From CAZFLM01 sp964519955 (GTDB lineage Bacteria; Armatimonadota; Chthonomonadetes; Chthonomonadales; CAJBBX01), in contig CAZFLM010000161.1 of the NCBI GenBank assembly GCA_964519955.1, positions 1 to 5,946 on the forward strand: 5,946 nt of DNA. Direction: 5' to 3'. Each line of letters starts with the position of its first letter. Position 1 is the first letter of the stretch. Made by a program: the position numbers and the translations under genes. Positions 1 through 5,946 of this stretch are shown piece after piece. Under the pieces are notes generated by a model. The model saw only the letters and a list, made by a program, of their open reading frames with translations. It made no database searches and had not been told where the DNA came from.

Positions 1-871
1 CCTCGTGGTCCTCCAGAGTGGCGGTGAAGTGCGGTCCCGGTCTGCCCCCCGCGGGTCCCAGGTGGCGCGCGTCGCGCAGCACCATCCCAGCGGGGATGGC
101 CACCGGGCTCGGCGGCCTGCCCTGCGTGATGGGCGTGAGCGCGCCGGCTAGCTCGTCGCCCGGCTCGTTGAAGGTGGCCGTGTAGAGGGCGCGGGCCGGC
201 CCGGACGTGGGCGCCACTACGAGAGTCGCGACGTCGAACTCGGCGCTCGGATCGTGCGGCACGCTGATGCTCTCGATGCTCCCGCCATTGGGTGGGCTGA
301 TCACCTGCTTGGCTTTGCTCCATAGGAGGCCGTCGCGTGACGTCGCGAAGCCGACACGGCCTACGTTGCCCTGGCGGCCCACATACCACATCTTCCAGGC
401 GGGCCCGGCCGTTGGGTTCGGCACAACGCAGACCCACGTGATGCCGGAGGAGTCCCACTCGCCGGGCTCGCCCTTGTCCAGGATCGCGCGACCGGCGGGC
501 ACCCATCGCCCGTGTCTGCGGACGGCCATGCACGCGCGCGGCGTCTTGTCGTCCCACCCCAGGCCGATGTAGTAGAGCCGGTCGCCGACCACCTGCGGGT
601 TCTGAGCGCCGCGGTAGTCATCGCGGCGGAAGATGGACCGGGAGACGACGATCTGCGAGCGGCTGCCGACCTTCTCGACGATCACCGGCGGGTTGCCGTC
701 GCGGGTGGCCGTGTACAGGACGCCATGGCCGGGCTTGGTGTCGAGCGTGGCGGCCGATGCGCCTCCGCTGTCGATCGCGCCGCCAACGGAGGCCGGCAGC
801 AGGAACTCGAGGAGGTAGTAGAGCCCCGCGACGAAGGTGACGATGACGACCAGGAGGCGTTTGGGGTTCAT
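1..871 (-). CDS. Membrane-anchored protein with beta-propeller-like (GH43/GH32-fold-like) repeats, 3' end missing
   Basis: The frame is open from the ATG at 871 to the left edge, giving 290 residues with no stop, so the C-terminus is cut off. Residues 6-26 are one hydrophobic segment after MNPKR (LLVVIVTFVAGLYYLLEF), either an uncleaved anchor or a signal sequence. The rest looks extracytoplasmic and beta-rich. Residues 159-186 (WKMWYVG, GRVGFATSRDG, then LW) have the blade signature of five-bladed propellers of the arabinanase/levansucrase/invertase superfamily. LYTAT recurs at 52-56 and 229-233, suggesting repeated blades. I cannot identify catalytic acids, so an enzymatic role is not supported; a binding or structural role is equally possible. 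The start overlaps the upstream gene's stop as ATGA (868-871), which implies translational coupling and a shared job with the DUF6754-like protein. Function unknown. Confidence 0.75.
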   Translation of the reverse strand, partial: MNPKRLLVVIVTFVAGLYYLLEFLLPASVGGAIDSGGASAATLDTKPGHGVLYTATRDGNPPVIVEKVGSRSQIVVSRSIFRRDDYRGAQNPQVVGDRLYYIGLGWDDKTPRACMAVRRHGRWVPAGRAILDKGEPGEWDSSGITWVCVVPNPTAGPAWKMWYVGRQGNVGRVGFATSRDGLLWSKAKQVISPPNGGSIESISVPHDPSAEFDVATLVVAPTSGPARALYTATFNEPGDELAGALTPITQGRPPSPVAIPAGMVLRDARHLGPAGGRPGPHFTATLEDHE

Positions 872-1659
872 CGTCCCAGGAGCCCCACGAACGGGTTGAA
901 CTCACCAGCGGCGGTGCCCGTCACGGCGCAGACCAGGGCCGCGCAGACGCCGACGATGAGGAGCGCGGCCGTGACGACCTTGCCGACGTCCTGCCCCGCG
1001 ATGCTGCCGAGCATGGTTGGTTCGCGGGAGAGGTAGGCCCCGGCGGCGTACAGCTCCTCGCCGATGATGGTGTAGTCGCAGGCGGTGAGGAAGAAGGGCA
1101 CCTGGAAGAAGGAGTCGGTCGCGGCGACCTGGATGGCGCCGATTCGGTGTCCGGTCTCGGCGAGCAGGAGCGACTCGAAGCCGTAGGAGCCGAAGTAGAA
1201 CGCCGCAGCCACGTGCTCGCGCTCCATCATCCCGGTGACGGCCGCGGCGAAGGCGTTCTGGTCGCCGGAGAGGTAGAGCACGTCACCCGAGGAGTACAGC
1301 TCGGGGCGGCCCTCGGTGGCGAACGCGTCCCGCACGGTGTCCTGGGTGACGGGGAACATGGCGGCGCCGGCCACTGGGACGATGACCCGGATGCCGAATC
1401 GCGCGCACTTGCGGACCGCGTAGTCGAGGACGGCGAGGCCGGCGTAGGTGGACATCTGGCCGAGGTCGCCGAAGCCCGGGCTGAAGAGGATCGGCCTGCC
1501 CATCTCCGTGGCGCGGCCCAAGGCGTCGTCCAGGTGATCGAGACCCGCGATGCGCCGGATGTAGATTGGGCGTCCGCGGCGAGCCGCGCCGATGCGCGCG
1601 AGCACGGAGCCGCACACGATCGTGAGCAGGATGAAGGCCGTCCAGGTGGCGTGTTCCAT
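868..1659 (-). CDS. DUF6754-like membrane protein
   Basis: 263 residues. A membrane segment lies near the N-terminus (about 6-23, WTAFILLTIVCGSVLARIG) and another near the C-terminus (about 226-247), enclosing a soluble domain of roughly 200 residues. The domain carries strings I associate with the DUF6754 family: IRRIAGLD (34-41), ATEMGRPILFSPG (50-62), VIVPV (92-96), the FYFGSYGFESLLLAETG region (154-170), GAIQVAATDS (174-183), ACDYTIIGEELYAAGAYLSREP (193-214, here in pieces) and GQDVGK (222-227). The family has no established function that I know of, and the assignment is from memory, not a search. The start ATG at 1659 places the first helix correctly, but its upstream sequence shows no strong Shine-Dalgarno. 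The gene lies 69 bases after the LolA-like gene and overlaps the propeller gene by ATGA, so the latter two are probably expressed in a fixed ratio. Confidence 0.8.
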   Translation of the reverse strand: MEHATWTAFILLTIVCGSVLARIGAARRGRPIYIRRIAGLDHLDDALGRATEMGRPILFSPGFGDLGQMSTYAGLAVLDYAVRKCARFGIRVIVPVAGAAMFPVTQDTVRDAFATEGRPELYSSGDVLYLSGDQNAFAAAVTGMMEREHVAAAFYFGSYGFESLLLAETGHRIGAIQVAATDSFFQVPFFLTACDYTIIGEELYAAGAYLSREPTMLGSIAGQDVGKVVTAALLIVGVCAALVCAVTGTAAGEFNPFVGLLGR

Positions 1660-1728
1660 AGGTCTGGGGCGGTTCGTTGGGTGGATGCCGACAGGCAGCT
1701 ATTCGACGCGCGGCGCCGCTACGCCTGC

Positions 1729-2517
1729 TCAGCGAGGGATGCTGAAGAGAGACTCGTCCAGGCCGGAGTTCAGCGAAGTGTCCGAGTAGGAGAGTACCCC
1801 AGCGACGCTGCCCTCCGCGTTGCGCACCTCGATTCGCGTCGGCAGCCAGATGCCCGGCTTCGCTTCGCGCGCCTCGCCGCAGACGAAGGTCGCGCGCAGC
1901 TTGCCGGCGCCGTCCCGCCACTCGCGCCGCACGATCACTCGCGTCTTCTCGTCGAGCCACAGTCTGTACCTAACACTGTCCTCTTGCCTGAACGTGACAT
2001 CGAAAACGGCCGTGGACGTACCGGCGAGCAACTCGGCGCGCACGAACCGCGCATCGAGGTTGGCGACGACGCTTGGGGTGAGGACACCCATGTCGAGGAG
2101 CGAGGGGCGCTTGCTGAGGAGCGGGCCGAGGTCGTCGCGCTTCCTCAGCTTGAGCGCAGCCACGCTGTAGTACCGCGTCGAGCCGTTCACGATGTACACG
2201 CCGATCTCGTTCTCGAACCGGAACCGATCCGGCGCCTTCACGAAGACGGTCAGCTTGCGCAGGCGGTACAGCGATGCGAAGTCGCGGTTGATCTTCTCGA
2301 CCGCGGCGGCGTCCACGTTGGTCGCGACCACCGATGCCCTCAGGTCGTCGATGCCCCTGGTGACGTAGGCGTCGAGCGACGGCTGCTGCCCCCGGGCCGG
2401 GCCTGGGGACAGGAGTACGGCAAAGACCGCGGCAAGCGCGCTGGCAGATGCGCGGAGACGCTCCAGGATGGGGCGATGTCTGGGCTCCATGCCTGATAGG
2501 ACGCGCCAGGCAGCCAT
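1729..2517 (-). CDS. LolA-like / outer-membrane-lipoprotein-sorting-type periplasmic protein
   Basis: 262 residues. Hydrophobic residues 24-37 (ASASALAAVFAVLL) followed by SPGPARGQQ look like a signal peptide with cleavage near residue 43. The mature part fits the half-barrel LolA-like fold. VFVKAPDRFRFEN (91-103) starts the first strands. VFDVTFRQED (171-180), LWLDEKTRVIVRREW (186-200), ATFVCGEAREAKPGIWLPT (209-227) and the tail NSGLDESLFSIP (250-261) closely match the usual C-terminal pattern of this group. Such proteins carry or bind lipid/lipoprotein in the periplasm, but many distant members have unknown ligands, so I do not call it LolA. Start is ambiguous. ATG at 2517 has GGGAG four bases upstream but gives a long n-region. 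ATG at 2490 (Met10, MEPRHRP) gives a more typical signal peptide but has no clear ribosome site. It is the first gene of the leftward set. Confidence 0.8.
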   Translation of the reverse strand: MAAWRVLSGMEPRHRPILERLRASASALAAVFAVLLSPGPARGQQPSLDAYVTRGIDDLRASVVATNVDAAAVEKINRDFASLYRLRKLTVFVKAPDRFRFENEIGVYIVNGSTRYYSVAALKLRKRDDLGPLLSKRPSLLDMGVLTPSVVANLDARFVRAELLAGTSTAVFDVTFRQEDSVRYRLWLDEKTRVIVRREWRDGAGKLRATFVCGEAREAKPGIWLPTRIEVRNAEGSVAGVLSYSDTSLNSGLDESLFSIPR

Positions 2518-2590
2518 CGCGCTCCCGGTCCGTCAGGAGTGCCGCGCCGGCTGGCGGCAGCTATGGGGCAATGGGAGACATGCGTGCCTG

Positions 2591-2620
2591 TTGATTCGCG
2601 CGCCTCCGGTAGTGTAGAAT
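2591..2620 (+). promoter_or_regulatory. Predicted sigma70-type promoter of the cytochrome-citrate synthase operon
   Basis: A -35 box TTGATT (2591-2596, 4 of 6 consensus matches) and a -10 box TAGAAT (2615-2620, 5 of 6) are separated by 18 bases. Transcription would start near 2627, leaving a leader of about 200 bases before the cytochrome start at 2831. AT-rich hexamers this close to consensus stand out in such GC-rich DNA, and the position and direction suit the downstream genes. Prediction from sequence only. Confidence 0.55.
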
Positions 2621-2629
2621 GTCACAAGC

Positions 2630-2646
2630 GACCGAAGCCTTCGGTC
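2630..2646 (+). promoter_or_regulatory. Palindrome at the predicted transcription start (possible operator or 5' hairpin)
   Basis: GACCGAA (2630-2636) and TTCGGTC (2640-2646) form a perfect 7-bp inverted repeat around GCC. It begins ten bases after the -10 box, so it would overlap the start of the transcript. It could be a repressor operator blocking initiation, or a 5' stem in the mRNA. GTCAC occurs on both sides (2621-2625 and 2644-2648) as a short direct repeat. No regulator gene is visible in the window. Confidence 0.4.
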
Positions 2647-2750
2647 ACGATGCGCTGGGCGTTCGGAGACGTTCGCCACAGCACCGATCACACACCGGCT
2701 GACCGCGCCGTCACGCAGGGACACTCGTTCCCAGGATCCGTGCTTCACTG

Positions 2751-2768
2751 AGCAGTTCGCCGACTGCT
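2751..2768 (+). repeat. Leader hairpin 1
   Basis: AGCAGT (2751-2756) pairs perfectly with ACTGCT (2763-2768) around a TCGCCG loop, in the predicted untranslated leader about 60 bases before the cytochrome start. No T-tract follows, so it is not an obvious terminator. Role unknown; a chance 6-bp repeat is possible. Confidence 0.3.
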
Positions 2769-2787
2769 GCCGACCGGTATCCCATTG

Positions 2788-2804
2788 ACGCCCGATGCGG
2801 GCGT
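2788..2804 (+). repeat. Leader hairpin 2, with an ATG in its loop
   Basis: ACGCCCG (2788-2794) pairs perfectly with CGGGCGT (2798-2804), leaving only ATG (2795-2797) as the loop. That ATG is in frame with the cytochrome and would be its longest start, but it has no Shine-Dalgarno and would lie inside a stable GC-rich stem. This argues for the start at 2831. The hairpin ends 26 bases before that start and could influence ribosome access. Confidence 0.4.
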
Positions 2805-2830
2805 TCAGCCCCCAGACAAGGTGCCGCCCC

Positions 2831-4645
2831 ATGCCCCGTCGTATGCCCGTTCGCGTGAAGCCGCTGGCCGCCCTCGCGGCGCTTGCTGCCGCTCTGACTC
2901 TTGTGCTAGGTGTTCTGGCCGCGGGTGGCCAGCAGAACGCCGCGTCGCCGCCCAAGGCGTCCGATGCAGCCGCGCCGGCTGTCGACTGCCTGGCGTGCCA
3001 TGCGAACGCCATGGGCACGAAGAAGGCCATCGACAAGGCCAAGCTCGACGCCGGTCCGCACAAGGCCGTCACCTGCCAGATGTGCCACAGCACGATCACC
3101 GGGCCAGGCCCACACCCGGCGGCGGAGGTCAAGCAGAAGGCGCAGTGCGCGACGTGTCACCCGGCCCAGGGCGACCTGTATGCCAAGAGCATGCACGCGA
3201 AGGCGGACAAGAAGGCCGGCGATCACCCGACGTGCGCCGTGTGCCACTCGCCGAACGGCGACGCCCACGCGGTGACGGCCAAGCCCGCCAATCGGCTGGC
3301 CAAGGTGGCGCTGTGTGCGAGGTGCCATGGCGAGGAATCGCGCATGTCGCGCTATGGATCCGACGCCGAGGCCGTGCCCTCGTACTACGAGAGCTTCCAT
3401 GGCAAGGCCCTGGTGCGGTTCAAGTCCGACATGAACGCGGCGGCCTGCACGGACTGCCACGGCTACCATGACGTGCTGGAGACCGCGGACCCGGCCGCTC
3501 GCACGAGCCGCAGCAACGTCGGGGCGACGTGCGGGCAGCCCAAGTGCCACCCCGGCGCCAAGATGAACTTCGGCATGTCGGGCGCCACGCACTTGCGGGT
3601 CAAGGAGAAGAGCAGCGTCGTCCTGCGGCTGGAGGACTTCTTCTTCCGGTGGCTGACCATCGGCACGATGCTGGCGCTGCTGGCGGGCGTCGGCCTGGAT
3701 CTGCGGGTGAAGGTGTTCAGCAAGCACCGCGCGCCGAGGTCCGGCAGGTTCGTGGGGCTGATGATCTCCATCAGCTTCCTGTTCCTCGTCGCGGCGATCT
3801 TCCTGGCGTACTTCGGCGTGGCCAAGTCCGCGTGGTGTGCCGTCGCGGCGCTCATCATCATGGCGCTGGCGATCGTGTTCTACCTGGCGCGCCCCAAGCC
3901 GCCTCGCCCGGCCGATGAGACGAACCAGGTGCCGCGCTTGACGATCGCGCAGCGCATCCAGCACGCAGGCCTGGCGCTCAGTTTCACCGTCCTGGTGGTG
4001 ACCGGGATGCCGCTGCGCTTTGCGCACGTCCCGTGGGTGCGCGAGATCGGCGTGCTGATGGGCGGGCTGCCCGTGACGCGCGTCCTACATCGCGGCGCGG
4101 CGACGATCATGATCGCCACGTGGATATGGCACACGATCTACCTGTTCTATCGATGGAAGCGCGCCGGCTACTCTCTCAAATCGTGGACGATGTTCCCCTC
4201 GCTCGGGGATGTGCGGGACTTCTTCGACGTAGTGAAGCTGTACCTGGGCCTTTCGCACCAGGAACCGAAGTTCGACCGCTTCCAGTTCCGCGAGAAGTTC
4301 GACTACTTCGCGGTCTACTGGGGCATGCCGGTCATGGTCTTCTCCGGGCTGGTGTTGTGGTTCCCGATCACGTTCGGCAATCTGCTGCCGGAACTCGGGC
4401 TGTCGGTAGCCTACATCGCTCACAGCGACGAAGCGATCTTGGCATTCCTGGCGATTCTGGTGTGGCATCTGTACAACACGCACTTCAACCCGGATCGCTT
4501 CCCGTTGAACCCCGCGTTCCTTACCGGCACGCTGTCGGAAGCCGATATGGCGCGCGAGCATCCGTTGGAACTCGAACGCTATCGTTCCGGCAACCTGGGC
4601 AGTGGGCAGAGCAGCCCCACAGCAGACCAGCTCGAAGGCGAGTAG
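2831..4645 (+). CDS. Fused multiheme cytochrome c / cytochrome b quinol oxidoreductase, CbcL-like architecture
   Basis: 604 residues from the ATG at 2831, preceded by AAGGTG about nine bases upstream; an in-frame ATG at 2795 would add 12 residues but lacks a ribosome site. Residues 1-34 form a Sec signal peptide (MPRRMPVRVK, then a leucine/alanine core). The periplasmic part has six CXXCH motifs (53-57, 82-86, 106-110, 135-139, 162-166, 206-210) and one CX4CH (234-240), so seven c-hemes are predicted. Eight other histidines (77, 95, 122, 132, 146, 190, 213, 254) are enough for bis-histidine ligation. The C-terminal part has about seven helices (272-291, 306-329, 334-352, 377-398, 419-441, 495-513, 526-548). 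Its last four match the HydC/FdnI-type b cytochrome, with candidate b-heme histidines 378, 420, 434, 531, 546 and 551. The same fusion plan is known in Geobacter CbcL, which passes quinol electrons to periplasmic cytochromes; that role here is inferred. First gene of an operon with citrate synthase. Confidence 0.88.
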   Translation: MPRRMPVRVKPLAALAALAAALTLVLGVLAAGGQQNAASPPKASDAAAPAVDCLACHANAMGTKKAIDKAKLDAGPHKAVTCQMCHSTITGPGPHPAAEVKQKAQCATCHPAQGDLYAKSMHAKADKKAGDHPTCAVCHSPNGDAHAVTAKPANRLAKVALCARCHGEESRMSRYGSDAEAVPSYYESFHGKALVRFKSDMNAAACTDCHGYHDVLETADPAARTSRSNVGATCGQPKCHPGAKMNFGMSGATHLRVKEKSSVVLRLEDFFFRWLTIGTMLALLAGVGLDLRVKVFSKHRAPRSGRFVGLMISISFLFLVAAIFLAYFGVAKSAWCAVAALIIMALAIVFYLARPKPPRPADETNQVPRLTIAQRIQHAGLALSFTVLVVTGMPLRFAHVPWVREIGVLMGGLPVTRVLHRGAATIMIATWIWHTIYLFYRWKRAGYSLKSWTMFPSLGDVRDFFDVVKLYLGLSHQEPKFDRFQFREKFDYFAVYWGMPVMVFSGLVLWFPITFGNLLPELGLSVAYIAHSDEAILAFLAILVWHLYNTHFNPDRFPLNPAFLTGTLSEADMAREHPLELERYRSGNLGSGQSSPTADQLEGE

Positions 4646-4660
4646 GACCGGACCCCTCAC

Positions 4661-4665
4661 AGGAG
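4661..4665 (+). promoter_or_regulatory. Ribosome binding site that sets the citrate synthase start
   Basis: AGGAG lies five bases before the ATG at 4671 and is the clearest Shine-Dalgarno in the window. It decides against the longer in-frame start at 4602, which would overlap the cytochrome coding region and add 23 residues of no family character. Confidence 0.7.
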
Positions 4666-4670
4666 CCCAC

Positions 4671-5837
4671 ATGTCCACCGATCAAATGCCTTCGGATGCA
4701 GCACCGAAGGCGCCCGACACCAAGAAGGCCGGCGGCCTAGCCGACGTCGTTGCCGGCGAGTCGAACATCTGCCTGATCGACGGCAAGCAGGGACGCCTGC
4801 TCTACCACGGGTACGACGTGGCGGAGTTGGCGGCGCACTCCAGCTTCGAGGAGGTGGCCTACCTTCTCTGGTATGGCCGTCTACCTGGCATGCGGGAGTA
4901 CGAGGCGTTCCTCGACGGCTTCACCGGCAGCATGGAGCTGCCCGTCGAGACCACGATGATCCTGCGCATGTTCCCGAAGGCCGCAACGCCGATGGAGGTG
5001 CTCCGCACGGCGGTGTCCTCGCTGGGGCACTGGGATCCGGACAGCGGGAACACGCGTCTGGACGCCTGCCTGCGCAAGGCGATCCGCCTCACCGAGCGTC
5101 TGCCGCAGCTCGTGGCCGCCCATCAGCGCCTGAGGTTGGGCCTGGAGCCCGTGCATCCGCGGCCCGGCCGCAGCATCGCGTACAACTTCCTATACACGCG
5201 GTCCGGCAAGGAGCCCCCGCGCGAGTGGGTGCGCGCATTCGATGTTGCGCTCATCCTGCATGCCGACCATGAGCTGAACGCCTCGACGTTCGCGGCGCGC
5301 GTGGTTGCGGCCACCCTCTCCGACATGTACTCGGGCGTTACTGCCGCCATTGGGGCGCTCAAGGGGCCGCTGCACGGCGGCGCCAACGAGCAGGCGGTGA
5401 TGCTGTTCGAGGCGATCGGCGACCCGAAGCGCGCGGAGGCCCACATCAAGGGCATGCTGCAGCGCAAGGAGAAGGTGCCCGGCTTCGGCCATCGCGTCTA
5501 TCGCACCGCGGACCCGCGTGCGCTCATCCTCAAGGAGCACGCCGAGTCGGTCTCGCGCTTCTCGGACGACATGCGGATGTACGAGATCGCATGCGAGGTC
5601 GAGCGGACGATGCGCGAGAACACGAACGTCTATCCGAACGTCGACCTGTACTCCGGTGTCGTGTACAACGCGATGGACCTGCCCACCGACCTGTTCACGC
5701 CCATCTTCGCCATCAGCCGCATCGTGGGGTGGACGGCGCATATCCTGGAGCAGTGGTCTGACAACCGGCTCATCCGCCCGCGCGCCGAGTACACGGGCCC
5801 CATCGACCTGAAGTACGTGCCGTTGGAGCAGCGGTAG
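4671..5837 (+). CDS. gltA: Citrate synthase (short type; 2-methylcitrate synthase not excluded)
   Basis: 388 residues, cytoplasmic. It condenses acetyl-CoA and oxaloacetate to citrate, the entry step of the TCA cycle. Landmarks run in order along the full family length: GRLLYHGYDV (41-50), EEVAYLLWYGRLP (60-72), SIAYNFLY (168-175), HADHELNAST (197-206), GPLHGGANE (232-240) with catalytic His235, VPGFGHRVY (269-277) with catalytic His274, DPRA (281-284), and NVDLYSG (323-329) with catalytic Asp325. The C-terminus has the usual ISRIVGWTAHILEQ (348-361) and a substrate-binding arginine region (NRLIRPRAEY). The length matches the short bacterial/archaeal type (CitZ-like) rather than the longer NADH-inhibited E. 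coli type. Motifs alone do not exclude methylcitrate synthase, since the two overlap in sequence, but no prpB/prpD is nearby. It starts 25 bases after the cytochrome stop, so co-transcription is likely. Confidence 0.95.
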   Translation: MSTDQMPSDAAPKAPDTKKAGGLADVVAGESNICLIDGKQGRLLYHGYDVAELAAHSSFEEVAYLLWYGRLPGMREYEAFLDGFTGSMELPVETTMILRMFPKAATPMEVLRTAVSSLGHWDPDSGNTRLDACLRKAIRLTERLPQLVAAHQRLRLGLEPVHPRPGRSIAYNFLYTRSGKEPPREWVRAFDVALILHADHELNASTFAARVVAATLSDMYSGVTAAIGALKGPLHGGANEQAVMLFEAIGDPKRAEAHIKGMLQRKEKVPGFGHRVYRTADPRALILKEHAESVSRFSDDMRMYEIACEVERTMRENTNVYPNVDLYSGVVYNAMDLPTDLFTPIFAISRIVGWTAHILEQWSDNRLIRPRAEYTGPIDLKYVPLEQR

Positions 5838-5861
5838 GATTCCGTACAGGCAAGAAGCACC

Positions 5862-5889
5862 GGATGGCGGGCGATGGCGCCCGCCATCC
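5862..5889 (+). terminator. Strong hairpin, probable terminator of the cytochrome-citrate synthase operon
   Basis: GGATGGCGGGCG (5862-5873) and CGCCCGCCATCC (5878-5889) form a perfect 12-bp, GC-rich stem with an ATGG loop, 24 bases after the citrate synthase stop. Only two Ts follow before CACAT, so the usual T-tract is absent. Either termination is not strictly intrinsic or the tract has been displaced by an insertion immediately downstream. Confidence 0.6.
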
Positions 5890-5896
5890 TTCACAT

Positions 5897-5946
5897 GTAT
5901 GCCGGGCATGTTCGTGTTCTCGGAGGTGCAAGTCCTCTACGGTGCA
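5897..5946 (+). mobile_element. Possible 5' end of a group II intron (cut by the window edge)
   Basis: Starting near GTATG (5897), a degenerate form of the group II 5' consensus GUGYG, the sequence runs GCCGGGCATG (5901-5910). It then has a stem GGAGG/CCTCT (5922-5926 with 5934-5938, one G.U pair) closed by TGCAAGT and followed by ACGG. This order resembles the opening of domain I in bacterial group II introns as I remember it. The position, seven bases behind a strong terminator-like hairpin, is the known target preference of class C introns. No reverse transcriptase, domain V or 3' end is in the window, and the third base of the 5' end departs from consensus. Tentative. Confidence 0.38.

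Larger units (their letters stand above)
2518..2830. other. Divergent intergenic region with promoter and structured leader
   Basis: About 313 bases separate the two outward-facing gene sets. It holds one convincing rightward promoter (2591-2620), a palindrome at the predicted start of transcription (2630-2646) and two leader hairpins (2751-2768, 2788-2804). A weaker 6-bp inverted repeat, TGCCGC/GCGGCA, lies at 2540-2559 close to the leftward start. No known riboswitch was recognised. Short open frames here lack family features or ribosome sites. No convincing leftward -35/-10 pair was found, so the promoter of the LolA-like gene remains unlocated. Confidence 0.6.

Noticed and set aside
1147..2496. 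449-codon open frame on the plus strand
   Set aside because: Lies antisense to the DUF6754-like and LolA-like genes. Its translation is charged and low-complexity with no motif, which is common opposite GC-rich genes.
2518..2640. Leftward promoter for the LolA-like gene (TACACT on the minus strand near 2612)
   Set aside because: No acceptable -35 box lies at 16-18 bases, and other combinations match no better than chance.
2533..3132. 199-codon open frame on the minus strand spanning the intergenic region
   Set aside because: It overlaps the signal peptide and first heme motifs of the cytochrome and crosses the predicted promoter; no ribosome site or recognisable domain.
2906..4027. 373-codon open frame on the minus strand
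   Set aside because: Antisense to the heme-motif region of the cytochrome; arginine/histidine-rich with no family signature.
4602..4670. Upstream extension of citrate synthase to the ATG at 4602
   Set aside because: It overlaps the cytochrome coding region and adds residues foreign to the family, while AGGAG sits at the right distance from the ATG at 4671.
5190..5909. 239-codon open frame on the minus strand
   Set aside because: Antisense to the conserved catalytic half of citrate synthase; no independent support.
5922..5946. tRNA T-arm-like stem-loop (5-bp stem, 7-base loop TGCAAGT)
   Set aside because: The loop has TG instead of the near-invariant TT at its start, and no matching 5' acceptor strand, D-arm or anticodon arm is found upstream. 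A group II intron domain I stem is the better reading.

Overview
The window is GC-rich bacterial DNA (about two-thirds G+C by eye) carrying two divergent gene sets that read outwards from a shared intergenic region at about 2518-2830. The organism cannot be named from the sequence alone. A LolA-like periplasmic protein, a multiheme membrane cytochrome and a short-type citrate synthase point to a respiring, probably diderm, environmental bacterium. I would look first at Armatimonadota, Planctomycetota or Acidobacteriota, but that is a guess.

Left half, minus strand (2517 down to 1): three genes in a row. First is an exported LolA-like/outer-membrane-lipoprotein-sorting-type protein (1729-2517). 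After a 69-base gap comes a membrane-anchored protein resembling the DUF6754 family (868-1659). It overlaps by ATGA a membrane-anchored protein with beta-propeller-like repeats (871 to beyond the left edge, so truncated). All three appear to belong to the cell envelope. Their joint function is unknown.

Middle (2518-2830): a good sigma70-type promoter faces right (TTGATT-18-TAGAAT, 2591-2620), with a perfect palindrome just after the predicted transcription start. A leader of about 200 bases follows, with two more hairpins. I see no convincing promoter for the leftward genes.

Right half, plus strand: a fused cytochrome (2831-4645) has a signal peptide, seven c-type heme motifs and a seven-helix b-type cytochrome part. 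This is the architecture of CbcL-like quinol:multiheme-cytochrome oxidoreductases. Citrate synthase follows after 25 bases (4671-5837). The pair links carbon oxidation (TCA entry) with quinol-to-periplasm electron flow. A very strong hairpin (5862-5889) ends the unit. The last ~50 bases resemble the 5' end of a group II intron placed right behind that hairpin, where class C introns are known to insert. This is the most unexpected signal in the window, but the window ends before it can be confirmed.

I see no CRISPR array, rRNA, complete tRNA, insertion sequence or toxin/defence module.
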